The notes under the pieces are model-generated. The model did not search any database and was not told where the DNA came from. It saw nothing but the letters and a program-made list of their open reading frames with translations. Positions 1 through 7,769 of a DNA stretch of 64,000 nucleotides are shown one piece after another. Origin of the DNA: Candidatus Methylophosphatis haderslevensis (GTDB taxonomy: Bacteria > Pseudomonadota > Gammaproteobacteria > Burkholderiales > Rhodocyclaceae). Both the position numbers and the translations under genes were made by a program. The stretch lies in NCBI GenBank assembly GCA_016711925.1, contig JADJSA010000001.1, forward strand, positions 558,001-622,000, given 5' to 3'. Within the stretch, counting starts at the first letter, position 1; each line of letters opens with the position of its first letter.

Positions 1-756
1 ACCGCACTGCATAAGGATGATGCTCGGCCGCTGGTCGCGCAGGAATTCTTCGGCGGCTGCCCAGGCCTCGAGAAAATCGCCGTCGCTCGCACCCGGCAGC
101 AGCGGCAGGTTGAGCTTGCTGCCTTCGGCCTTGCCGGCGCCGCGCTCGCGGGCATGGCCGGTGCCGGGATACTGGTAGCGACCGTCCTCGTGAATGTCGA
201 CGACGATCAGGTCGGGGTCGTCCTCGTAGGTGTAGAAAACGCCGTCGCCGTGATGCACGTCGATGTCCACATAGGCGATGCGATTGACGCCATGCTGCTT
301 GCGCAGGCTCTCGATCACGATGCCGATGTCGTTGATCACGCAGAATCCCGCCGCGCTGTTGCGCCGCGCATGGTGCAGGCCGCCGATGGGCTGGAAGCTG
401 CGCGGCGCCGTGCCGCCGATCACCTGCGCCAGCGCGTCGAGCGCGCTGCCGCCCACCGCGCCGGCCGCTTCCAGAACGCCGAGAAAGCACGGCGTGTCGC
501 CGTAGTCGAGCCAGCCTTCGCCGGTTTGCGAACCGCGGACGATCCGCTCGACGTAGGCCCGGGTGTGGAATCCGCCCAGTTCGTCGACGCTGGCGATGCG
601 CGGCTCCAGCCGCCGCAGCGCGGGCAGCAGGCCGCGCCGCCGCGCCTCGTCGAGAAACGCCTGCTGGCGATCGGCCGAAAACGGATGACCGTCGGGGAAG
701 CCGTAGCGGCGCAGCGCTTCGCCGGCGCAGAGCAGGACTTCCGACCCGGCCGTCAT
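1..756 (-). CDS. HDAC-family deacetylase (AcuC/HdaH-like), 3' end outside window
   Basis: Reads leftward off the window edge; 252 N-terminal residues are visible. It belongs to the histone deacetylase/acetoin utilization superfamily, zinc hydrolases that remove acetyl groups from lysines or small acetylamines. Visible family motifs are the catalytic His pair in GGLHHARRN (about residue 127) and the metal-binding DIDVHHGDG (about 163-171), followed by VDIHEDGRYQYPGTG. The start ATG at 756 lies 12 bp after the CDGSH gene stop, so the two are probably cotranscribed. The physiological substrate cannot be told from sequence. Confidence 0.9.
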   Translation of the reverse strand, partial: MTAGSEVLLCAGEALRRYGFPDGHPFSADRQQAFLDEARRRGLLPALRRLEPRIASVDELGGFHTRAYVERIVRGSQTGEGWLDYGDTPCFLGVLEAAGAVGGSALDALAQVIGGTAPRSFQPIGGLHHARRNSAAGFCVINDIGIVIESLRKQHGVNRIAYVDIDVHHGDGVFYTYEDDPDLIVVDIHEDGRYQYPGTGHARERGAGKAEGSKLNLPLLPGASDGDFLEAWAAAEEFLRDQRPSIILMQCG

Positions 757-768
757 GGCGGTGGCGGT

Positions 769-1008
769 TCAGCCCTTCTTGTGGCTGCCGTCGCACAGCG
801 GCGCGTTGGCCGTGCGCTTGCAGCCGCAGAACCACATCTGCTTGCTCTCCTCGGCCTGCCAGCCGATCGGCTCGAACCCGGTGCCCTTGTGCGAGCCGTC
901 ACAGAACGGCTGCGTCTTGCTGCGCCCGCAGGCGCACCACCAGTACTTCTTGCCGGCCTCGACATCGACGGCAAACGGCGTATCGGACGCGCGGTTGGCG
1001 GGGCTCAT
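769..1008 (-). CDS. CDGSH iron-sulfur domain protein, two motifs
   Basis: A 79-residue protein with two consecutive CDGSH motifs: CACGRSKTQPFCDGSH and CGCKRTANAPLCDGSH. Each supplies three Cys and one His to bind a 2Fe-2S cluster, so it should carry two clusters as in the tandem-CDGSH bacterial class. The start at 1008 is preferred over an upstream in-frame ATG at 1047 because AGGAG sits 7 bp upstream. It is followed directly by the HDAC-family gene. The role is unknown; the family is linked to redox or iron handling. Confidence 0.92.
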   Translation of the reverse strand: MSPANRASDTPFAVDVEAGKKYWWCACGRSKTQPFCDGSHKGTGFEPIGWQAEESKQMWFCGCKRTANAPLCDGSHKKG

Positions 1009-1135
1009 GATCGTTCTCCTGTTGGGCGGTGCAATGGGTTGATCCATGTTGGCCGGTCCATTCTAGTCCGGATGCGCCCCGCTTGGCGACGCCGGGCGCG
1101 GGTATGATGCGCCCTCGACGCATCACAGCCACCCG

Positions 1136-2047
1136 ATGACTCCGACCCCCCGCCCGCTGCGCGGCATCGTCCTGCTGCTGATCGCCCTGCTCGCCTTCGC
1201 GAGCTTCGACGCCACCGCCAAGTTCCTGGCGACGCGCTACCCGGTGCCGATGCTGGTTTGGGTGCGCTACGGCCTGCCCTGCCTCCTGCTCGCCGTCTGG
1301 TTCGGGCCGCGTCAGCGCGGCGCGCTGATCGCAACGCGCCATCCGCGCCTGCAGATCCTGCGTGCCTTGCTGCTGCTGGTGTGCACCGCGTCCGGGATGA
1401 CGGCGGTGCGCACGATTCCGCTGGCCGAGGCGACGGCGATCCTGTTCGTCGCGCCGCTGCTGGTGACACTCGCCGCCGGCCCGCTGCTGGGAGAGAAAGT
1501 GCCGCGCATCGCCTGGATCGCCACCGTGGCGGGCTTCGGCGGCGTGCTGCTGATCGCGCGGCCGGGCACGCACTTCGATCCGGCCGGTCTTTCCATGATG
1601 CTGCTCGCCGCCGTCAGTTTCGCCGGCTACCAGTTGCTGACGCGCCGCCTGGCCGCGACCGACCGCTCGCTGGTGACGCTGTTCTACACCATGATGGTCG
1701 GCGCGGTGGTGATGACAACCAGCTTGCCGCTGTTCTGGACGCCGCTGGCGGCGCCACCGCTGCATCTTCTGCTGATCGGCTCGCTGGGCCTGTGGGGCAT
1801 GACCGGGCACTTCCTGCTGATTCGCGCCTTCGCCCACGCGCCGGCATCGACGCTGTCACCGTTTCTGTACTTTCAACTGGTGTGGGCCAGCCTGCTCGGC
1901 TGGCTGGTGTTCGGGCAACTACCCGACTGGGTGACAGCAATCGGCATCGGCTGCGTGGCCGCCGGCGGCCTCGCGCTGGCGCTGGCCCAGCGCTCGCGCA
2001 TGCTGTCAGCAAGGGCCGCATCGCCAGCACCGGCGAGCGGCGAGTAG
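1136..2047 (+). CDS. EamA/DMT-superfamily inner-membrane transporter
   Basis: A 303-residue hydrophobic protein with about ten predicted membrane segments in two EamA-type halves, the usual size for the drug/metabolite transporter superfamily. The N-terminal half contains the family-like stretch IPLAEATAILFVAPL. The substrate cannot be predicted; related proteins export amino acids or take up S-adenosylmethionine. The stop codon is two bases before the leader-distal CRISPR repeat, and the gene faces the array transcript head-on. Confidence 0.88.
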   Translation: MTPTPRPLRGIVLLLIALLAFASFDATAKFLATRYPVPMLVWVRYGLPCLLLAVWFGPRQRGALIATRHPRLQILRALLLLVCTASGMTAVRTIPLAEATAILFVAPLLVTLAAGPLLGEKVPRIAWIATVAGFGGVLLIARPGTHFDPAGLSMMLLAAVSFAGYQLLTRRLAATDRSLVTLFYTMMVGAVVMTTSLPLFWTPLAAPPLHLLLIGSLGLWGMTGHFLLIRAFAHAPASTLSPFLYFQLVWASLLGWLVFGQLPDWVTAIGIGCVAAGGLALALAQRSRMLSARAASPAPASGE

Positions 2048-2049
2048 TG

Positions 2050-2348
2050 GTTTCAATCCACGCCGTTCTCGATCGAGAAGGGCGACTCAGCGATCCGGAG
2101 CCGATGATCAATCTCATCCAGTTTCAATCCACGCCCCTCTCGATCGAGAGGGGCGACATCACCAGCCGCGCCCCGCCGGCGGCGTGGCAGCCGAGTTTCA
2201 ATCCACGCCCCATGGCAGGCGGCTCTCCGGTTGGAGAGATGTTTCAATCCACGCCCCTCTCGATCGAGAGGGGCGACTGCGAGCGCGCAGATTGACGCTG
2301 ACCTTCGGTGGGTTTCAATCCACGCCCCTCTCGATCGAGAGGGGCGAC
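2050..2348 (-). CRISPR. Short type I-C CRISPR array (5 repeats, 4 spacers)
   Basis: Repeats of 37 bp on the plus strand begin GTTTCAATCCACGCCCCTCT and end GAGAGGGGCGAC. The crRNA-sense strand is minus, because the conserved ATTGAAAC 3' end of I-C repeats reads leftward. Repeats: 2050-2086 (several substitutions, the degenerate leader-distal unit), 2121-2157, 2195-2210 (only the first 16 bp), 2241-2277, 2312-2348. Spacers: 2087-2120 (34), 2158-2194 (37), 2211-2240 (30, beside the truncated repeat), 2278-2311 (34). Repeats 2, 4 and 5 are identical and hold a perfect 24-bp palindrome. Position downstream of cas2 and the terminal degenerate repeat agree with leftward transcription. Confidence 0.95.
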
Positions 2349-2530
2349 TGTTCGCGCACAACTGCATGAAACACCTGCCCAAAACCCGCGTGTTGCGCGA
2401 ACCCTCGCGCGCAGTTGGCAGAAAGGCGAAATACAGAAAGTCGAATCTGCGATTCAGCTTTCAATTCAGCACACTACCGGTCGCGCGAACCTGCCGGGAT
2501 AGATACGGTCACTTCGGGTTCGCGCGGGGT
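2349..2530 (-). promoter_or_regulatory. CRISPR leader between cas2 and array
   Basis: 182 bp without a gene between the leader-proximal repeat and the cas2 stop, less GC-rich than the flanks around 2420-2480. It should hold the array promoter and integration signals. Next to cas2 is an inverted repeat CGCGCGAACC (2482-2491) / GGTTCGCGCG (2517-2526); GCGCGAACC also recurs near 2395. I could not place a promoter reliably. Confidence 0.7.
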
Positions 2531-2821
2531 TCATAGTACCAGCGGCGCATCGAAATCTGTCGCGCAGAACTTACCGTGCTCGCGCACGTCGCAACCACGC
2601 GTATCGGGCAGCCGGTAGAGCCGCAGGCAATCATCCTCGAGCTTGATTTCGGCCAGCAGGCGACGTTCCAGGTCTTCCATTTGCATCAGATCGACCTTGC
2701 ATTCGAACACCGACTTCTGGACACGCTGCCCGGTGCTCTCGCACACCTTGGCCACCCGGCGCAGGCGCCGCCGTCCGGCTTTGGTTTCGGTATTCACGTC
2801 GTAGCAGACGATCACCAGCAT
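2531..2821 (-). CDS. cas2: CRISPR-associated endonuclease Cas2 (type I-C)
   Basis: A 96-residue protein of normal family length. It starts MLVIVCYDVNTE, the first beta strand of the ferredoxin-like fold with the conserved Asp at residue 8. Cas2 forms the core dimer of the Cas1-Cas2 integrase that inserts new spacers at the leader end. It starts four bases after the cas1 stop, consistent with translational coupling, and is the last cas gene before the leader. The reading frame is intact. Confidence 0.96.
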   Translation of the reverse strand: MLVIVCYDVNTETKAGRRRLRRVAKVCESTGQRVQKSVFECKVDLMQMEDLERRLLAEIKLEDDCLRLYRLPDTRGCDVREHGKFCATDFDAPLVL

Positions 2822-2825
2822 CGGC

Positions 2826-3854
2826 TCACCTCGTCAGAAACGGCAGATAGCCCTCGGTTTCGCCGCGTATCGCGCGCGCCAGCAACCGCGCCTGAATCAA
2901 CGGCAGCAACCCGAGCGCGACGGGCTGGACGAGCAGCGGATGGCTCAGTTCCTCCTGCTTGCGCTCCTGATATGCGACCACCACGGTCTTGCGCGCATCG
3001 CCTTCGAGCAGCACGGCGCCGCCTTCGCGCTCGGCGAAATCATCGGCGTCGATCTGCGCGCGATTGATCAGGGTGAGCGCCAGCCGATCGGCGAACGGGC
3101 GGAACTCTTCCATCAGATCGAGCGCCAGCGCCGCCCTGCCCGGCCGCAGCGCGTGCAGAAAGCCGACCTGCGGGTCGAGCCCCGCCGCTTCGAGCGCCGA
3201 ACGGCAATCGTTCATCCACATCGAATAGAGGAAGGAGAGCAGCGCATTCATGCGGTCGCGCGGCGGCCGGCGGGTGCGGCCGTCCATGCGAAAGGCATCG
3301 CGTGCATCGACACGCACCAGCAGATTGAGCGCGGCGAAATACTGGCGCGCGGCTTCGCCCTCGACACCGCGCACGACATCCAGGTCTGCCGCCTGCGGCA
3401 GGGCACGCAGACTCGCCGCCAGGTCATCGGCACCGCGCGTGATCGCCGCCGCGTCCTCTGCTGCCTTGGCCTCGCGCGCACCACGCAGCAACACCTGCCG
3501 CGCATTCCGGATTTTGCCGGCCACGCAGGCGCGCGCGGTGTCGAGCGTGAAGGCCGGGTCCATCGAACGATCGTGCTGCGCACGGCGCAACAGCACGTTG
3601 CCCGACACCCCGCCTTCGATACGCGCCTTGAAGCGGCCATTGCCGTCAAGCAGCACCAGCGCCACGCCTTCGTCGGCCAATCGATGCATGAGCGGCGTCG
3701 ACAGCCCGACGTTGCCCAGGCACACCACCGCGCCCACGTGATGCAGCGGCACGCGCAGCCTGATCTCGCGCTCGACCTCGATGCGGATGGTGTCGTTCTC
3801 CAGCCGCAGATAGCTTTCCGGCGTGGTCACGTAGAGCGTGTTGAGTAGCTGCAC
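2826..3854 (-). CDS. cas1: CRISPR-associated integrase Cas1 (type I-C)
   Basis: A 342-residue protein, full length for I-C Cas1, the spacer-acquisition integrase. It has the N-terminal beta domain (LLNTLYVTTPESYLRL) and the alpha-helical catalytic domain with NALLSFLYSMW, GLDPQVGFLH (catalytic His) and DLMEEFRPF (metal-binding acid). It lies between cas4 (3-bp gap) and cas2 (4-bp gap) in one transcriptional unit. The frame is open, so adaptation could in principle persist although interference genes are broken. Confidence 0.96.
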   Translation of the reverse strand: MQLLNTLYVTTPESYLRLENDTIRIEVEREIRLRVPLHHVGAVVCLGNVGLSTPLMHRLADEGVALVLLDGNGRFKARIEGGVSGNVLLRRAQHDRSMDPAFTLDTARACVAGKIRNARQVLLRGAREAKAAEDAAAITRGADDLAASLRALPQAADLDVVRGVEGEAARQYFAALNLLVRVDARDAFRMDGRTRRPPRDRMNALLSFLYSMWMNDCRSALEAAGLDPQVGFLHALRPGRAALALDLMEEFRPFADRLALTLINRAQIDADDFAEREGGAVLLEGDARKTVVVAYQERKQEELSHPLLVQPVALGLLPLIQARLLARAIRGETEGYLPFLTR

Positions 3855-3857
3855 GGA

Positions 3858-4513
3858 TCAATCCTCGGGGTCGAACAGGTGGCGGCGCAGTTCGATTTGC
3901 GCATCGTGCGCGGCGAGTGCTTGCGGCTGGCACAGGTCGACCAGCGAGCAGGCACGGCAACGCTCGCCATTCACGGGCGGCGGCAGCCGCCCCTCAGCAA
4001 GCAAGGTCCGAACGCCGGCCACTGCCTGCTCAACCCCGGCGCGCAATGCCGGGGTGATGGCGACGATGCGCCGCCGCTTCGAACTGGCGTAGAACAGCGC
4101 GCCCTCCGCAACGTGGCGGCCGGTCATCTCTTCCAGGCACAGCGCCTGCGCGGCGAGTTGAAGCTCGTCGCAGGCGGCGATGAAGCCGGCCTTGCGCCGC
4201 GTGCCGTGCTTGTATTCCACCGGGTAGGGCGTGCCGTCGGGCTCGAACTCGACCACGTCGGCCTTGCCGATCACCCCAGGCGCTCGCTCCAGACCGGCAG
4301 CGCGCGCTCGATGCGCAAGCCGGCGCGCACTTCCACGCCCGGCTCGTCGACACGCTTATGTACCGCCTGCCCGCGCAAAGTGAAGAGGTTCTCGGCAAAC
4401 GCCTGCTCGATGTGGATCAGTGCGCACTGGCGCGAGCAATAGCACCAGTGCTGCAGGGCAGAAAGGGGGATGGGCGCGTCGTCGGACGCTGGCGGCGGCA
4501 GATTTGATATCAT
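3858..4513 (-). pseudogene. cas4: Cas4 exonuclease, split by a -1 frameshift
   Basis: Cas4 trims prespacers and helps select the PAM during acquisition. The 5' part (4513-4271, 80 codons) carries IPLSALQHWCYCSRQC with the N-terminal cluster cysteine. The 3' part (4274-3858, 138 codons) carries the nuclease region, VEYKHG and the C-terminal cysteines of CRACSLVDLC. The join reads CTGGGGTGATC, where one more G would give the continuous family sequence RLGVIGKADVV. The deletion makes a TGA that overlaps a GTG as GTGA, so the second half might be translated by coupling. This may be a real mutation or a homopolymer error in the assembly. Confidence 0.85.
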
Positions 4514-4520
4514 TGATATC
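4506..4520. promoter_or_regulatory. Paired GATATC palindromes, likely TA operator
   Basis: GATATC at 4506-4511 and 4515-4520 are separated by 3 bp, just upstream of the antitoxin. Ribbon-helix-helix antitoxins normally repress their own operon by binding short palindromic sites in this place, so this is inferred to be the operator. It overlaps the cas4 start codon (4513-4511), so the site also lies in the 5' end of the adaptation genes. Confidence 0.55.
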
Positions 4521-4543
4521 GTTCAATCGAATTGGGGCAGACC

Positions 4544-4795
4544 GTGGCAAACATCATCCTTCGCGACCTCGACGAATCGCTCAAACAGAGCCTGCGTGAA
4601 CGTGCCGCACGGCACGGCCGTTCCATGTCTGCCGAACTGCGAGAGATCGTGCGCGAGGCACTCAACCAACCTGCGCAGGAACCCAATGCCGAGTTCAAGC
4701 GACTGGCCGCCATCAGCCGCGCGATGAGCGCGGGGCGCAAACATACGCCCGCCGAAGTACTGGTACGCCAATCGCGAGACAAGGACGCAAAATGA
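4544..4795 (+). CDS. FitA/VapB-like ribbon-helix-helix antitoxin
   Basis: An 83-residue protein from a GTG start at 4544 (an in-frame TTG at 4532 would add four residues). The N-terminus ANIILRDLDESLKQSLRERA followed by a helix-turn-helix-like stretch ending REALNQ is the ribbon-helix-helix fold of FitA-type antitoxins. The C-terminal tail would wrap and inhibit the toxin. It overlaps the toxin start by four bases (ATGA), the standard coupling in such operons. It lies on the plus strand between cas7 and cas4, opposite to all cas genes. Confidence 0.88.
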   Translation: MANIILRDLDESLKQSLRERAARHGRSMSAELREIVREALNQPAQEPNAEFKRLAAISRAMSAGRKHTPAEVLVRQSRDKDAK

Positions 4796-5229
4796 AGTTC
4801 ATCGTCGATGCCAACATCGCGATCAAGTGGCTCATGCCCGAGCCGGATTCGGCAGTGGCCATCGACCTGCTCGACCACACGCTGTTGGCGCCCGAGTTGT
4901 TGCTGCCGGAGTGTCTCAACGTGCTGTGGCACAAGCGCGTGAAGCAGGAACTGACGGCGGAAGAAGCCGTGGTCGCCCTCACCGCGCTCGCCGCAGCGCG
5001 AATCGAATGGCTGCCGGTTACACCGTTGATGCCCGCCATCCTCGATCTCGCCATACGACTCAAGCACCCTGCCTACGACTGCACCTACCTCGCCGCAGCC
5101 ATACACGTGGGCGCACCGATGGTCACCGCAGACAGCCGCTTCGTGCGCCGCTGCCGGCAAGCTGATGCCAAAGACCTGGGGCCGTTCATTCGGTTGTTGG
5201 GCGAGCCAGTGGCGGGGGCAGAACACTGA
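4792..5229 (+). CDS. PIN-domain toxin (VapC/FitB-like)
   Basis: A 145-residue PIN-domain ribonuclease. The acidic metal-binding residues expected for the family are visible: Asp in FIVDANIAI near the N-terminus, Glu in LLPECLNVLW, Asp in AYDCTYLAAA and Asp in TADSRF. VapC-type toxins cleave tRNA or rRNA when free of the antitoxin. It is translationally coupled to the upstream antitoxin gene. Its 3' end converges on the 3' end of cas7, 80 bp away. Confidence 0.9.
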   Translation: MKFIVDANIAIKWLMPEPDSAVAIDLLDHTLLAPELLLPECLNVLWHKRVKQELTAEEAVVALTALAAARIEWLPVTPLMPAILDLAIRLKHPAYDCTYLAAAIHVGAPMVTADSRFVRRCRQADAKDLGPFIRLLGEPVAGAEH

Positions 5230-5309
5230 AGCGCCCCACACCGCATGGGTCGAATCGCCGACCCCAAGCGGCGGTTTGCAGCACGGAGGTGCCAAGCGCA
5301 AAAAGGTCG

Positions 5310-5650
5310 TCAGCCGATGCGTCGATTCAAACTCACACCGGCAGGCAACGCTGCATCGTCAACGCTCACCAAATAGTCGGTGAAGCTCCTCGGCACCTCG
5401 ACGCCTTCCTTGCGCTTGATCTGGATGCGATCGAACAAGGCATGGGCATGTGCGTTGCCGAGTTCGGAATCGTGCTTGAACACGTAGAGGCCGCGCGTTG
5501 CCATCTCGCCACGTGCTGCGGAGCGGTCGTGCTCGAACATCTGCTCGAGCGACTGAAGTAGCAGTTCGAGGTCGTCTTCTCCGAAGCCAGTCTGCTTCGC
5601 TAGAAAGGCCGAGATGAAGCCGTGCGCGACATACACGCCGTAGGGCACGG
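5310..5650 (-). pseudogene. cas7: cas7 (csd2), 3' fragment after IS3 insertion
   Basis: Encodes the C-terminal 112 residues of the I-C Cascade backbone protein Cas7, from VPYGVYVAHGFISAFLAK to the natural stop. The break is in the codons for RKHT|VPYGVY, where the IS3 element is inserted with a 3-bp CGG duplication (5648-5650 and 7023-7025). Joined with the other two pieces the ancestral gene would encode about 363 residues. Without a continuous Cas7 the crRNA-guided surveillance complex cannot assemble. Confidence 0.93.
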
Positions 5651-5713
5651 TGATCTGGTCCCCAAAAAACGGACGCCACGAGGCATGGTAATTTGACCTT
5701 GTGGAGGTAGGAA

Positions 5714-6015
5714 ATGAAGACAGGATCGGATCGGAAATACACGCCTGAATTTCGGGCGGCGGCGGTCAAGCAGGTGATGGACGGTGGTCGCAGCGTGCCG
5801 GCGGTGGCCCGTTCGCTGGAGATGTCGCCAAAGACGCTTGCGAACTGGGTGGGGCGTGCGCGCAAAGGCCAGGTGCTCGTGAAGCGGGAGCAGGTTCGGC
5901 CGGTGACGGAGCTGGAAGCGGAGGTGGGCCGATTGCGGCAAGAGAATGCCAGGCTGCGCCTGGAAAAGGAGATACTAAAAAAGCGGCGGCGTACTTTGCC
6001 AAGGAGTCGATGTGA
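5714..6015 (+). pseudogene. IS3 transposase OrfA (helix-turn-helix), copy 1
   Basis: Starts MKTGSDRKYTPEFRAAAVKQ, the HTH DNA-binding subunit of IS3 transposases, and runs through the leucine-zipper-like stretch ENARLRLEKEILKK. The conserved continuation AAAYFAKESM and its stop at 6013-6015 are one frame away: the A run at 5977-5982 has six As where seven would keep the frame. As written, translation continues in the wrong frame to 6286. Either the copy is inactive or slippage on the A run restores it. Confidence 0.8.
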
Positions 6016-6907
6016 GGTACGCCTGGATAGAAGCGAATATCGACTCCTATTCGGTCACGATGATGTGCGATCTGCTGTCGGTCTCACGCAGCGGCTTGCA
6101 CGATGCGCGCCGGCGCGGGCCATCGGCACGCGCGCTCGAGGAGGCGCAGATCGTGACCCGGATTCGCCGCGCACAGCTCAAGCATCGAGGCCGATACGGT
6201 CGTCGGCGCATGACCACGGAACTGGTCGAAGATTTCGGCCGGCCGGTCAATCACAAGCGCATTGGACGGATCATGCGAACGCATGATCTTGCCAGTCGCA
6301 AGCGTCGTCGGTTTCGCGTGGTGACCACCGACTCGAAGCACGCTCACCCGGTGGCGCCGAATGTGCTTGGACGCGATTTTGCGGCCACTGCGCCGAATCA
6401 GAAATGGCTGGCCGACCTGACCTATGTCCCGACCGATGAGGGCTGGTTGTACCTGGCCTTGGTGCTGGACCTGTTTGGCCGCAAGATCGTTGGCTGGGCG
6501 ATGAGCGATACGATGCCCCAGGAACTGACCGCGGCGGCCCTGTGGGTGGCACTGGGTGGCGCGATCCGCAGCCCGGCCTGATGCATCACTCGGATCGCGG
6601 TTCGCAATATGCCGCCCGCCACTACCGCAAGGTGCTCGAGGCGCGCGGCATCACGGTCTCCATGAGCCGCAAGGGCAATTGCTGGGACAATGCACCGATG
6701 GAGTCGGCCAATGGTACGCTGAAGGTCGAATGCGTCCATGGGGAGCATTTCCGGACCCGCGCCGAGGCCCAGCAGGCGATCGTCGAGTACATCGGCTACT
6801 GCAATACGCTACGCAGACACTCGTCGTTGGGAAACGTCTCACCGGCTGAATTCGAGCGGCGCTGGCATGCCAGCGCAATCTCACTCGGCCAAAGAGTATC
6901 GCCGTGA
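6012..6907 (+). pseudogene. IS3 transposase OrfB (DDE integrase), frameshifted, copy 1
   Basis: GTG start at 6012 overlaps the expected orfA stop, as usual for IS3 OrfB. The rve/DDE domain has its first Asp in WLADLTYVPTDEGWLY, the second in MHHSDRGSQY and the Glu in WDNAPMESANGTLK. Near 6553 the G run is one base shorter (GGGTGG) than in copy 2 (GGGGTGG). This shifts the frame between the first and second catalytic Asp, so no full-length OrfB can be made from this copy without correction. Confidence 0.85.
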
Positions 6908-6915
6908 GCAACCAC

Positions 6916-6983
6916 GCGTTATCCACCGCCGGCCGGTTTCCGGTTCGTCGCAAGCGACCGAACCGGCCGGCCGTGGATAACGC
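6916..6983. repeat. Long hairpin near IS3 right end, copy 1
   Basis: 68-bp nearly perfect inverted repeat with outer arms GCGTTATCCAC and GTGGATAACGC and inner arms rich in CCGGCCGGTT / AACCGGCCGG. It begins about 8 bp after the OrfB stop and may end transposase transcription. Both outer arms contain TTATCCAC, resembling a DnaA box. The same structure is in copy 2 at 13626-13693. Confidence 0.85.
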
Positions 6984-7022
6984 TTCTCGCTTCGTGGCGT
7001 CCGCCGAATGGGGACCGGTTCA

Positions 7023-7769
7023 CGGTGTGCTTGCGGCCCATGGTGCGGTTGTCACCCTGTTGCTTTTCGGCCTCGGCTTCGGTCGCTACGGCCATGCGAG
7101 TAATCGAATGTTCGAGTGCAACGATTGGTTCGACTGAACGCGCGAAGGTCAGTTGAACCGGGCCGCGCACTTGGCCGCAGTTGGGCGCCGATTTCAACGC
7201 CATCACTGCTCCGAAAGTACGGATATCGTAGAAGCGCTCGCACATCCACTTCCTACCTCGCTCTACTTCCGCTGCATTGGGGCGACGTGCTTTCACACCT
7301 TTTAATGCTCCATCAATAAACGCGTTGAGTTCCTTTGACGGCTTCATCTCCTTCATGGATGCTTTGATGGATTTCACGTCGGCATCTGCTGCTACAACGA
7401 GGGCCGGCTTCTCGTCGTCTTCCTCTTCGATGCTGAGTCCTTCGGGAAGGGCCATGTCTTGAAGAGACTCCACCATCTCTGCAGGAATTGCGACTCGTGC
7501 TTCTTCGCCCAGCGCAATATTCAGATCAGAAAATGCTTCTTTGTGGGCAAGCCCAAGCACAGCTTTTTCCTTTACATAGATATCAAATGGAGCCTTGCAT
7601 TCTTTGACCAATCCTACGAAGTTGCGCACCTTGCGCTTGAGCGAAACGTCAGTCACAAGACCATGGCCTGATTCGGCATCCAGACGCGGCAGATTCCCCG
7701 CATCCGGGTCGCCATTTGGATTGCCATCGCGCACATCGAATACCAGAACGAAGTCATAGCGGTTGTCTA
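7023..7769 (-). pseudogene. cas7: cas7 (csd2), main 5' fragment between two insertions
   Basis: Encodes the N-terminal two thirds of the I-C backbone protein, starting at codon 4 with DNRYDFVLVFDVRDGNPNGD and including DAGNLPRLDAESGHGLVTD and SLKRKVRN, hallmark Csd2 sequence. It is bounded by IS630 at 7770 and IS3 at 7022 and has no start codon of its own in place. An acidic stretch SIEEEDDE and a lysine-rich region follow, making the ancestral protein longer than the roughly 290 residues typical of the family. Confidence 0.93.

Larger units (their letters stand above)
5651..7022 (+). mobile_element. IS3-family insertion sequence, copy 1, in cas7
   Basis: A 1,372-bp element with ends TGATCTGGTCCCC (left) and GGGGACCGGTTCA (right), imperfect terminal inverted repeats that match at 11 of 13 positions and follow the TG...CA rule of IS3 elements. 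The flanking target duplication is CGG. It carries overlapping orfA and orfB on the plus strand, both frameshifted, and a long hairpin near its right end. It is nearly identical to the inverted copy at 13587-14960. Confidence 0.93.

Noticed and set aside
154..1107. 317-codon plus-strand open frame at the left edge
   Set aside because: Antisense to the HDAC-family and CDGSH genes, both identified by exact motifs.
6916..6983. DnaA-box-like sequences as a replication origin
   Set aside because: They lie within an insertion sequence and occur identically in its second copy, with no AT-rich unwinding region or dnaA/dnaN nearby.
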